From NCBI GenBank assembly GCA_050945135.1, contig JBMNSJ010000003.1:1-64000 (forward strand): a stretch of DNA of 64,000 bases, given 5' to 3'. The stretch is from WRIS01 sp050945135 (lineage in GTDB: Bacteria; Actinomycetota; Coriobacteriia; Coriobacteriales; Eggerthellaceae). Under the pieces are notes generated by a model that was not told the origin of the DNA, searched no databases, and saw nothing but the letters and a program-made list of their open reading frames with translations. Made by a program: the position numbers and the translations under genes. This document shows, one piece after another, positions 45,013-52,712 of the stretch (the stretch's first letter is position 1; every line of letters begins with the position of its first letter).

Positions 45013-46053
45013 TTATTTCTTGCTGTCGGGATACTTCAGGCGACCCTCAGAGAGTCTTTTCATGATGTCCATGTAACGGCGCCCCATTACGATTGATGCC
45101 GTGCCCAAAATAAACACTACGAGGTATTTGTTGAGACGATGATAAGGCGCAAAGGTACAGTCACAACGCCAACGCAGACGACAGCGCCCTGGAGAAATAG
45201 TGCGAATCTCCCAATTCCACGTCCAGCAAAAACGCTTGAACCAAAGCTTTAATGCCTTTTCCTGATTGGGACCAGGGTTCTTATACCCAGGATCGGTTGC
45301 AGTATCGGAGTGTGCCGCCCAGCCATACGGCTCTTCATGACGAACTTCGGTGACCCACTCTCCGATCGATAAAGGTGCTTGATGAAACCACTGGAACTCT
45401 CCAGCTTGAAGGTTTTGCCACTCAGGATGAATGTCGTAATGATTATGGATATCAAAGGTGAAGATTCGCTCAAGCAATTCAAAGCTATACCAGCCTGCTT
45501 TCGATTGCCCCGATTGCTGTACGTATGCCCACACCTTTTCTGCAGGCGCATTAATGGTTACCGCCGAGTCGTAGCGCAGGTGCTTTTCTCCCGGCTTTAT
45601 CCAATCATCTCCAATGATAGGTGTTGCTTTTTCTTGAGGTGTCATTTTGTAACGCATGCCATAGACCCACATGCTTGCCAGCGCGACAAACAGGATTGCG
45701 CCCACGAAAAAGAAGATAGCCCAGCCATCAATAGCTGCAGCCGCTGGCCAGGTCAGCCCCATCATTCCTGCAACAACCGCTGCTACGCCAAAGGCAATGA
45801 GGGCGACAAGGCTCGTACTTGCCGCAAGCACCCCTGTTGCCGTCAAAATGAACCAGCAACAAATGCTTAAAGCCCATCCTATTATGCCGAGCCAGATTCC
45901 TTCAGCTGAACACTCCATCATCTTTTTCTTGCGTGCAATTGCCCAACTAAGCAAAATGCCTGGGATGCCCAGAATAAACCCAAGCAGAATAAACCCAAGC
46001 TCTTGGATACGCGTATAACGGTATCCGTCAATCCTTACATCGTAGTCTTTCAT
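45013..46053 (-). CDS. Membrane protein with C-terminal SRPBCC domain
   Basis: A 346-residue protein. Four to five hydrophobic segments occupy residues about 20-135; the C-terminal half resembles SRPBCC/polyketide-cyclase folds (SAVTINAPAEKVWAYVQQSGQ, LSIGEWVTEVRHEEPYGWA), which bind hydrophobic ligands. Fusion to a membrane anchor suggests a lipid-like substrate presented at the membrane to the neighbouring FAD enzyme. That link is inference. Confidence 0.7.
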   Translation of the reverse strand: MKDYDVRIDGYRYTRIQELGFILLGFILGIPGILLSWAIARKKKMMECSAEGIWLGIIGWALSICCWFILTATGVLAASTSLVALIAFGVAAVVAGMMGLTWPAAAAIDGWAIFFFVGAILFVALASMWVYGMRYKMTPQEKATPIIGDDWIKPGEKHLRYDSAVTINAPAEKVWAYVQQSGQSKAGWYSFELLERIFTFDIHNHYDIHPEWQNLQAGEFQWFHQAPLSIGEWVTEVRHEEPYGWAAHSDTATDPGYKNPGPNQEKALKLWFKRFCWTWNWEIRTISPGRCRLRWRCDCTFAPYHRLNKYLVVFILGTASIVMGRRYMDIMKRLSEGRLKYPDSKK

Positions 46054-46130
46054 GTTTCTCCTTTCTTTATTAAACCTTATTCATATATCATTATAAAATG
46101 AGTACAGAAACCCCTTTCTCCTACTCACTC

Positions 46131-46487
46131 TTACATACAGGTATCCCCTACGGGACACTCATCACATTTAAATTCGTATGCGCATGGCGAATACGCATGC
46201 TCGAATGCGTAATCTAGTTGCTGGCGATAGTCTGCAAGAGCTTCGTCGTCAAGTATGTAATAGACGGAGGTTCCTTCTCTATGCCTCGTGAGAAGTCCTA
46301 CATCCTCCATTATTTGCAAGTGCTTAGTTGCAGCAGGCTGAGATAGCCCAAGAATTTCTGCTATATCCCCTACTTTAAGAGTTTTGGGCTCATGAGAACC
46401 AAGGATTTTTACAATTACCATTCGGTTCGGATCGCTAATTGCCTTGTTGTAGGCACACATCCGATTTACTAATCCTTTTTTATTCAT
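46131..46487 (-). CDS. ArsR-family transcriptional regulator with C-terminal Cys cluster
   Basis: A 118-residue winged-helix protein. The recognition region is LKVGDIAEILGLSQPAATKHLQIM, and the tail carries four Cys (CAYEFKCDECPVGDTC), a likely metal or redox sensor. ATG 46487 has AAGGTGAG upstream. Promoter and operator-like sequences lie just before it. It heads a minus-strand series of six genes. Confidence 0.85.
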   Translation of the reverse strand: MNKKGLVNRMCAYNKAISDPNRMVIVKILGSHEPKTLKVGDIAEILGLSQPAATKHLQIMEDVGLLTRHREGTSVYYILDDEALADYRQQLDYAFEHAYSPCAYEFKCDECPVGDTCM

Positions 46488-46507
46488 ACTCACCTTTTCA
46501 ATAGCTT

Positions 46508-46525
46508 TATAACTAAAAGGTTATA
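46508..46525 (-). promoter_or_regulatory. Operator-like dyad before the arsR gene
   Basis: TATAAC-N6-GTTATA, perfect, between the -10 and the start codon of the ArsR-type gene. Placement over the expected transcription start fits autorepression by its own product. Confidence 0.55.
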
Positions 46526-46531
46526 GTATGC

Positions 46532-46559
46532 ATAATACTCCCTCGATTTCGAGTGTCAA
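46532..46559 (-). promoter_or_regulatory. Sigma-70-type promoter of the arsR-headed operon
   Basis: TTGACA (minus strand, 46559-46554), a 16-base spacer containing the palindrome CTCGAAATCGAG, and TATTAT (46537-46532). A consensus -35 and near-consensus -10. Confidence 0.65.
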
Positions 46560-46591
46560 GAGGTAAATTTCGGTTTCGGAAAAATGGGTGC

Positions 46592-46619
46592 TTGACCAGA
46601 ATCTTTGTTTTGTTACACT
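46592..46619 (+). promoter_or_regulatory. Promoter of the tRNA-Ala gene
   Basis: TTGACC at 46592 and TACACT at 46614 with a 16-base spacer, 19 bases before the mature tRNA start. Divergent from the arsR promoter, with -35 elements 32 bases apart. Confidence 0.6.
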
Positions 46620-46638
46620 GAGACACGCACTTTTAAAG

Positions 46639-46714
46639 GGGGCCTTAGCTCAGCTGGGAGAGCGCCGCGCTGGCAGCGCGGAGGTCAGGGGTTCGATCCC
46701 CCTAGGCTCCACCA
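46639..46714 (+). tRNA. tRNA-Ala (anticodon GGC)
   Basis: A full cloverleaf of 76 bases including encoded CCA. The acceptor stem GGGGCCT/AGGCTCC contains the G3:U70 pair that marks alanine tRNAs. The anticodon loop is CTGGCAG (GGC), and the T loop has TTCGATC. A strong terminator follows. Its last 20 bases recur downstream at 46880-46899. Confidence 0.95.
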
Positions 46715-46899
46715 CGAATATGCAGCAGGTACAGAAATGTACCTGCTTTTTCATTCCTCGGGTAGAAGGGATCGAACCGATGAGGTGGGTTTCCGTTGAG
46801 AAAACGATTGATAATCGTTTTCAGGAAACCGGTTGAGCAATCTGTGATTGCGAAACGTGAGGGCTGCGAAGCAGACCGTGATCCCCCTAGGCTCCACCA
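46695..46899 (+). repeat. Direct repeat of the tRNA-Ala 3' end (20 bp) flanking a 165-bp insert
   Basis: Positions 46695-46714 recur exactly at 46880-46899, offset by 185 bases. The second copy is followed by another terminator. This is what remains when an element integrates at a tRNA 3' end and is later mostly lost. The insert has no gene; it holds a hairpin at 46788-46830 with a GGTTTCC/GGAAACC outer and a perfect 10-bp GAAAACGATT inner stem. Confidence 0.7.
46724..46752 (+). terminator. Intrinsic terminator after tRNA-Ala
   Basis: AGCAGGTACA-GAAA-TGTACCTGCT, a perfect 10-bp stem with a GAAA loop followed by a T-run. A second terminator-like stem (AAACCC/GGGTTT plus T-run, 46909-46937) follows the duplicated tRNA tail. 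Confidence 0.8.
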
Positions 46900-47136
46900 T
46901 AATTTCTGAAACCCTTGCTCCGCGGGGTTTTCTTTTTAATATGGACCGTGCTTGAATCGCTTTTACCACCAACCCTAACTTCACTGATCACCTGAGACTA
47001 AGCACACATCGCGATCCATCACATGATAGGTACTTTGCATAATTCAGAAACAGAGGGAAACTCTGCCGATAGACGGGGTCTTCCACCTAGTATACTTAGG
47101 CTCTTATGATTGATGCAGAATAGGATACGAGAGCCG

Positions 47137-47883
47137 ATGCATAGCAAGATCACATCTTACAAACGAGACGGGTGGATCGAAGTCATTCATTTGAAAAACT
47201 GTCCAAGAACGTACAAGCCCCACAGTCACGTCTCAACGTACACTGTAGGTATCGTTCTTGAGGGAAGTGTTGTTTTGAATCGGATTCTAGAAGAAAATAT
47301 TACGGCAAATAATTACTTTATCATTTCACCCTATCAAGCTCATTCCCTTATGCTGCGAGGGCGCTATGAGCTCCTATCGATATGCATCAATACGTCAGTA
47401 ACCCAGGAAGCTGAAGAAAAGCAGCTTGAAACCTTGTTGCTAAGCACTTTATGCCTATATGCTCTGGAGTTCGAAAAAAGAGCGATCATCGAAACTGCTA
47501 AAGACCTCCATAGGTTGGCAAGACAAAATGAAAAGAAGCAAAAAACTCTAAAAAGCATTGAGCTGATTGAAAATCACCCTGAGTGCTCTTATGCCCTGCA
47601 GGATATAGCGAAACAGTCACTTACCAGCAAGGCACCCTTTATTAAAACATTCAAAGACGAAACAGGCGTTACTCCGCATAAGTTTCTTCTGCAAAGAAGG
47701 GTGCGGAGAGCTCATCGTGCTTTGGAAAGTGGAGAGGATACCGCTTCGGTTGCAGCGAATCTTGGATTCCATGATCAGAGCCACTTGCATAAGTGTTTCA
47801 AGGATATAGTCGGTATGACACCTGGTGACTATCGTAAATCAACAGGAATAATATCTTTCGCGGAGCATAGCAGACTAACATAA
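47137..47883 (+). CDS. AraC-family regulator with cupin-type sensor domain
   Basis: A 248-residue protein with an N-terminal cupin-like half (HSHVSTYTVGIVLEGSVVL) and C-terminal AraC DNA-binding domain (two helix-turn-helix motifs, including SVAANLGFHDQSHLHKCFK). ATG 47137 has GAGAG close upstream; an earlier in-frame ATG at 47113 is possible. It converges on the cupin gene, sharing 9 bases at the ends. Confidence 0.85.
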   Translation: MHSKITSYKRDGWIEVIHLKNCPRTYKPHSHVSTYTVGIVLEGSVVLNRILEENITANNYFIISPYQAHSLMLRGRYELLSICINTSVTQEAEEKQLETLLLSTLCLYALEFEKRAIIETAKDLHRLARQNEKKQKTLKSIELIENHPECSYALQDIAKQSLTSKAPFIKTFKDETGVTPHKFLLQRRVRRAHRALESGEDTASVAANLGFHDQSHLHKCFKDIVGMTPGDYRKSTGIISFAEHSRLT

Positions 47884-48258
47884 CGCAGGAAGAAATTTGG
47901 CGAATAGATATAGTCCGTTTTGTGAGGCTACGACCTCATGATTCGTTGCTGTCGGGATTACCGAAATGGTGCCCGGTCGATAAGTATACTTTTCACTTCC
48001 GATTGTGCAGTATCCGCTGCCTTCAATTATTTCGTGTGTTTCAAGTTGCGTTTCATGAGTATGCCAGCCAATTCTTTTGCTGGGGTCAATGCGAACGAGG
48101 TGATAACTGAAGGTGCCTTTGGTTTGGGAAGAGGTAATAAGGTGCTTGAGAGCAACACCTTCGAAAGCGGCATGGGGTGACCAGGCTATGTCGCAAAGAC
48201 TGATTTGTTTGTCGTTTATTATCAAAGCGCCGTTTTCGAATTGGTCAAATGTGCTCAT
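47875..48258 (-). CDS. Cupin-domain protein
   Basis: A 127-residue single-domain cupin. The motifs GWHTHETQLETHEIIEGSGYCTIG (split: GWHTHETQLETHEII, EGSGYCTIG) and GTISVIPTATNHEVV supply His/Glu metal ligands. Small stand-alone cupins often bind a metal and modify or sense small molecules. ATG 48258 has AAAGGAG upstream. Its pairing with an AraC regulator suggests a shared ligand. Confidence 0.82.
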   Translation of the reverse strand: MSTFDQFENGALIINDKQISLCDIAWSPHAAFEGVALKHLITSSQTKGTFSYHLVRIDPSKRIGWHTHETQLETHEIIEGSGYCTIGSEKYTYRPGTISVIPTATNHEVVASQNGLYLFAKFLPALC

Positions 48259-48375
48259 ATTGGAACTCCTTTCTTTTCCGACTATCCTAAGCATGAAAGA
48301 GATAGAAGTCTTGTAAAAAAGTATTTACTTACGAGGTGAAATTACTTGATGTTCGCGACCAATGCATGTTCTTGA

Positions 48376-48501
48376 CTATCTTATGCTTGCGGTAGAGAAT
48401 GACTCCCCTGCAGCGGCTGCGACTGCAGCAAAGAAACCGATACACATCGTTACGAGAATGCTTAAAGCATAGTCGATAACACTACTGATAAATTGTTCCA
48501 A
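48376..48501 (-). CDS. Possible 41-residue membrane peptide
   Basis: A short frame from TTG 48501 reads MEQFISSVIDYALSILVTMC and continues with an Ala-rich hydrophobic stretch, then a short polar tail. One membrane helix is predicted. No ribosome binding site is evident, so this is tentative. The rest of the 300-base gap between the cupin and ATPase genes shows nothing else. Confidence 0.2.
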   Translation of the reverse strand: MEQFISSVIDYALSILVTMCIGFFAAVAAAAGESFSTASIR

Positions 48502-48557
48502 AACGTATAGGTTTTAGCAATAAACACCGCGACGCGCTATTCGATAGATTTTAGAGT

Positions 48558-49832
48558 TTATATCGCCCATGAAGGAAATGCCCATGCTTGATCGTTTATG
48601 GGAAAAGCATCCTCTGTCATACATACAACGCAGCCAGTGCCAATCTTCCGCTTGAAGAGAGCTAAATCATCAGGCACGTTTTCTTTACTGACGGGACCAA
48701 GAGAGTTGAAGTTTTTCGTATCCACTCGACTTGGTGATGCACTCTTCTTTATCTCTATCGGGTAGATTGTCCCATCACGTTCCATAAGTAGGTCGATTTC
48801 TTTTTTATCATTCGTGCGAAAGAAATAAAGCGGTGGCTTCTTGCCTGCGTTCACAAAGCTCTTATAGATCTCTCCAAAAGCATAAGACTCGAATATTTGC
48901 CCGCTAAAGGCACCCCTTTCAAGAGCTATGGGTGAATCCCATCCGGCGAGGTGTGCCGCTAGGCCAGTATCTAAAAAATGCATAATGGGTTGCTTGCTCA
49001 ACCTTTTAATCAAGTTATTCGCATATGGCTGAACGATCTTTACCAGATAAGAACTGACAAGTAAGGAAAGCCAAGCTTTGGCAGTCTTTTCATCAATGTC
49101 TGCGATTCGTGCCAACTCTGAATAAACCACAGGTCGAGAAGTAAGTGACGCACAGCCTACCATGAACCTTCGAAACTTTAACTCGTCAGCAACCTGGGAA
49201 AGATCCCGAATATCTCTCATAAGATACGTATCGACATATGCGTCATAGCCTGCTGCCTGAGCATCTGTAGGAAGCGAAAAAATGCCGGGGAATGACCCAC
49301 TCGTAATACGACTATAAGTTTCGTTTAAATTCAGTTTGCTTGCAAGCGATACGCGACGTATAAAATAATCAGGGTTGGGCTCGTATTCCTCTGACTCGAC
49401 ACCGGCAATTTCTGAGTTCGACAATCCCAGCATTTCTATAATACCCACACGTCCGGCAAGCGATTCAGAGACATTTTTCATTAGGTGAAATGGTTGCGAT
49501 CCTGTGAGCCAGAAGGCACCAGTAGTATTACTCGCGTCTACTGCTAATTTGATATAAGGAAGAAGTTCAGGGGCATATTGTATTTCGTCAATAAGCACAG
49601 GGGGCTGAAATCGCTCAAGAAAAAGTGCGGGATCTTCTTTTGCGACAAGCCTTTGAGCAGTATTATCTAGCGAAACATAGGAACGTTCTACCCCCTGCTG
49701 GCGCTCGAGTTCAATGAGGTGTTTAAGCATGGTAGTCTTTCCCACTTGACGCGGACCTGTGACCACAACAACCTTAAACAAATCAGAGTAGTTTCGTACA
49801 AGACTCTCCTGAACCCTATTGATATATTCCAC
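48558..49832 (-). CDS. ATPase of the AAA_14 / DUF4143 family
   Basis: A 424-residue protein with Walker A GPRQVGKTT near residue 27, Walker B-like PPVLIDEIQYAPEL, and a C-terminal DUF4143 domain with a PDDEXK-like motif (KKEIDLLMERDGTIYPIEIKKS, as D...IEIKK). These proteins are common in gut anaerobes, often in variable regions, with unknown function. GTG 49832 has AAAGGA upstream. The start region overlaps a palindrome at 49846-49877. Confidence 0.87.
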   Translation of the reverse strand: MEYINRVQESLVRNYSDLFKVVVVTGPRQVGKTTMLKHLIELERQQGVERSYVSLDNTAQRLVAKEDPALFLERFQPPVLIDEIQYAPELLPYIKLAVDASNTTGAFWLTGSQPFHLMKNVSESLAGRVGIIEMLGLSNSEIAGVESEEYEPNPDYFIRRVSLASKLNLNETYSRITSGSFPGIFSLPTDAQAAGYDAYVDTYLMRDIRDLSQVADELKFRRFMVGCASLTSRPVVYSELARIADIDEKTAKAWLSLLVSSYLVKIVQPYANNLIKRLSKQPIMHFLDTGLAAHLAGWDSPIALERGAFSGQIFESYAFGEIYKSFVNAGKKPPLYFFRTNDKKEIDLLMERDGTIYPIEIKKSASPSRVDTKNFNSLGPVSKENVPDDLALFKRKIGTGCVVCMTEDAFPINDQAWAFPSWAI

Positions 49833-49845
49833 ACCGTGTCCTTTT

Positions 49846-49877
49846 CTCAATTTCGGAATTTAATTCCGGATTTGAGA
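49846..49877. promoter_or_regulatory. Palindrome at the start of the AAA_14/DUF4143 gene
   Basis: Near-perfect dyad: outer arms TCTCAA and TTGAGA, inner GGAATT-T-AATTCC. It lies 14-45 bases upstream of the chosen GTG and covers its likely leader and ribosome binding region. A self-binding site is possible. Confidence 0.5.
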
Positions 49878-50049
49878 ATTATATCACATCATCAACTCTC
49901 TAAGCAGCTTAGGCTTCTACCCTTCCGTATAGGCATCATTTCTGCTGTTAGTAAATGCAGCAAGAAGCGCCCGCACAGCCTAAAACATAAGCCAACAAAT
50001 CAAAGATAAAATACTGTTGTTATCACAGCCTCTCTCCCAAGTCGACATC

Positions 50050-50919
50050 TCAAAGAAACGGATCGCAAACCTTCATGCAGTAGTCCCAGAGCTTCTTCTC
50101 GTTTTCTGCGCTGTAATATTTCTGGTTGGGTTTGTCTTCCTCGCACTTATTGCTGTAGTATTTTCCGGAGACACCTTCAACACTCGGAGATGTCGCAAGG
50201 AAGACCTCGGACTTTGCTCCCTCTTCCGGAGAAGTTGCAATTATTGGACCAACAACGTTGTATATCAGATCGTTAACAAACCCCTTTTTGGTACCCTGCC
50301 CAAACGAAGAAGCCACCGTACCTGGATGAGTAATGTTTACCGTGACATTATTAATGCTGTTTTCCAGCAAATACCTAGCAAAGTGCTGCCCCATCCAAAT
50401 TGCGTAGAGCTTCGAGAGTGAATAGTTTGATTGAGCCGCATACACCTTATCCGACCTCATGTCAGAAAAGTCAGGTTTCCTGGCAGCACCATGTGCAGCT
50501 GATGCCTCGATAACCACTCTTGATGAATCGCTTTTTTGTAACGAAGGCAATAATAGATACGTCAGAAGAAACGGGGCAAATACATTCAGCTGGAATGTCT
50601 GCTCCTCACCGTCCACAGTCAGCACCCTCTCGTTTGAAAAAACTGCGCCAGCATTGTTGATGAGTACGTCTAGATGGTCGAATCTTTTTACGAACTCCTG
50701 TGCCATGCTTTGAATGGCTTTGAAAGAAAGTAGATCAGCAATAATGTATTCGAAATCAGCAAGAGCATTTTGCGCTTCAAGCTCTTCGATTACCGCTTTA
50801 GCCTTAGCTTCGTTTCTGCCATGAATTATGACTTTGTGACTCTGTTCTGCCAAAGCCTTAGCAGCAGCCTTTCCAACACCATCCGTAGCTCCTGTAACCA
50901 AGATAATCTTTTTATCCAT
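50050..50919 (-). CDS. Short-chain dehydrogenase/reductase
   Basis: A 289-residue classical SDR. The cofactor motif TGATDGVG, structural NNAG, catalytic Ser in EASAAHG and YSLSK active site are present. Arg after the second strand (IIHGRNEAK) favours NADPH. Closest in style to the retinol-dehydrogenase/WWOX-like SDRs; substrate unknown. It lies downstream of an AraC-type regulator on the same strand. Confidence 0.88.
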   Translation of the reverse strand: MDKKIILVTGATDGVGKAAAKALAEQSHKVIIHGRNEAKAKAVIEELEAQNALADFEYIIADLLSFKAIQSMAQEFVKRFDHLDVLINNAGAVFSNERVLTVDGEEQTFQLNVFAPFLLTYLLLPSLQKSDSSRVVIEASAAHGAARKPDFSDMRSDKVYAAQSNYSLSKLYAIWMGQHFARYLLENSINNVTVNITHPGTVASSFGQGTKKGFVNDLIYNVVGPIIATSPEEGAKSEVFLATSPSVEGVSGKYYSNKCEEDKPNQKYYSAENEKKLWDYCMKVCDPFL

Positions 50920-51104
50920 TACCATCCTCTAATCTATAGTCGGGTATTGGATAATTGTAGATAGCAAGCACCCGTTAACTCCATATCAAAATCCCTGATA
51001 CTTTTGTCCTTATCAAGGGTGTAATCTGGGGCACCTCGCCTGCCTCGAATGCACAGATACCTCCATCTTCTGTATAGAGATGGAAGTTCGCTATGCAGAA
51101 ATCT

Positions 51105-52010
51105 CTATGCCCGTTTTCTCATGTTCATAGGAGAAACACCGTACTGAGATTTGATGAACTTAGTAAAACTTGCTGGCTGTTCGAACCCCAATTTCTGAGC
51201 GATACGGTACACGGGCTCATCGGTTTTCATAAGTAAATACTCAGCATGTTGAGCAATCCGTAGACTAATATGCTCTTTGGTTGTCTTTCCTGTTTCTCTC
51301 TTCAGCATGTCGGAAAGATAGTTCGGTGAATACCCTATTGAATCGGCGAGCTCTTTCACCCTTGGTTGCCCTTGCTGCTCAACGACTTCTACGGAACATC
51401 GCTTTTCAAGAAGGCTTTCGAACTTTGTAATGGCCTCCTTATTTGCTACCGTACGCGTGATGAACTGTCTGTTATAGAACCGATTCGCATAGTTCAGCAA
51501 TACTTCAAGATTTGCAATCAACAAGTCTCTGCTATACGGATCAATGTTTTGGCTGTACTCGACTTTGATATTCTCGACGGTACGCTCGATGGTATCTTTT
51601 TCAACATCGGATAGATGAAGTGCTTCGTATGTTTCGTACTCAAAGAAGTGATAGTCGGGCATCTTGTTCCATAAAGAGGTACCCTTGAGTAAATCTTGAT
51701 GGAAGCACAGCATCCATCCATCGCTGTTCTGTTCCTCTGTCTGCTTTATATCTCCCGCTGAAATAAGCTGACCAGGTGATGAAAAGACCAGGCTTCCTTC
51801 ACTAAAGTCATAGTAGTGCCGGCCGTACTTCATCTCACAATCAGTGCCATGCTTAAGAGCAATTACATAGAAACCTGGAACATAATCAGTATTCTGAAAA
51901 CTTTCGACAGTTTTCACGCTACTGTTCTTTGTTGCGATAATAAGCGGATGCTTCGGCTTTTCGCAACCGAGCAGTTCACATAAATAAGAAATAGAGTCTA
52001 TTTTCAGCAC
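51105..52010 (-). CDS. AraC-family transcriptional regulator
   Basis: A 301-residue protein with a cupin-like N-terminal half and C-terminal AraC domain (RVKELADSIGYSPNYLSDMLKRETG split as LADSIGYSPNYLSDML, then IAQKLGFEQPASFTKFIKS). GTG start with no strong site upstream. It probably controls the SDR gene 185 bases downstream, a frequent pairing. Confidence 0.85.
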   Translation of the reverse strand: MLKIDSISYLCELLGCEKPKHPLIIATKNSSVKTVESFQNTDYVPGFYVIALKHGTDCEMKYGRHYYDFSEGSLVFSSPGQLISAGDIKQTEEQNSDGWMLCFHQDLLKGTSLWNKMPDYHFFEYETYEALHLSDVEKDTIERTVENIKVEYSQNIDPYSRDLLIANLEVLLNYANRFYNRQFITRTVANKEAITKFESLLEKRCSVEVVEQQGQPRVKELADSIGYSPNYLSDMLKRETGKTTKEHISLRIAQHAEYLLMKTDEPVYRIAQKLGFEQPASFTKFIKSQYGVSPMNMRKRA

Positions 52011-52333
52011 AAGCTAATCTTCTCTCGTTCGTCTGTCTTGAACTACTGGCATTGTAACGTTCTGCCCCACACTGCACCATATGCAAACCTCAGGCAAAAT
52101 TGTCTCGATTACTGATTTCTCAGAAGGCAAACTGCTAGCATAGCAATTTTAAGTTGGCTGCGCGGAGGCCAGGGATTCAATCTTGCTGCCCGGATTGAAG
52201 GGATCGAACCGATGAGGTGGGTTTCCGGCTCTTTTGGTCGCGGCATTCTTGTCTCAGCGATTATCACTATCCCAGACACAATTCGCAGTAAGCTTTTCCG
52301 CTTCTGCCAATCCTGGTTAAACGCAGAGTCTGC

Positions 52334-52665
52334 CTATATTGCTTCGCTTGAGTGTGCCGCGAAGTTCTTGAGCGTGTCTCCAGACATCCGATAGGTCGTC
52401 CACTCATCCATAGGCGTTGCGCCTAACGACAGGTAGAAATCGATACTAGGTTGATTCCAGTCCAAGCAGCACCATTCCATCCGACTTCCAGACCATCTTC
52501 AACGGCAAATATGACTTCGGCTTTCTTTTGATGAAACAGCCACTCTTCTAATAATTCTTCGGTAGCAACAACCTTATCGATCATTTTTTTATAAACAGCT
52601 AGATCCTTAATAAAGCTCAAAATCAGGGAACAGTCTGAAACAGTAGCAAATCGAAAACGTAACAT
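52334..52665 (-). pseudogene. GNAT N-acetyltransferase pseudogene with internal deletion
   Basis: Residues from ATG 52665 (MLRFRFATVSDCSLILSFIK, then VIFAVEDGLEVG) match the N-terminal half of a diamine-type GNAT. The frame then leads to an early stop. In another frame, DWNQPSIDFYLSLGATPMDE followed by WTTYRMSGDTLKNFAAH gives the C-terminal end, stopping at 52334. The acetyl-CoA-binding middle, roughly 50-60 residues, is missing and the frame is shifted, so the gene is inactive. It lies beside the right copy of the 31-bp repeat. Confidence 0.75.
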
Positions 52666-52712
52666 GAGACCCTCTAGCCATAAATCCTTGTCAACTTAAA
52701 ACGGGCGCCCTC

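Larger units (their letters stand above)
46765..52227 (+). repeat. 31-bp direct repeat, copies at 46765-46795 and 52197-52227
   Basis: The 31 bases at 46765-46795 recur exactly at 52197-52227. Just before each copy is a tRNA-Ala 3'-half sequence: intact at 46676-46698 and with 3 of 23 changes at 52160-52182. The right copy lacks about 52 bases between the two blocks. The two sites flank 5.4 kb of accessory genes. Confidence 0.65.

Noticed and set aside
46800..46822. Fur-box-like palindrome in the tRNA insert
   Set aside because: The symmetry is explained by a hairpin and no gene follows closely.
46588..46836. Reading frame running through the tRNA-Ala gene
   Set aside because: It crosses a clear tRNA and its terminator; chance frame.
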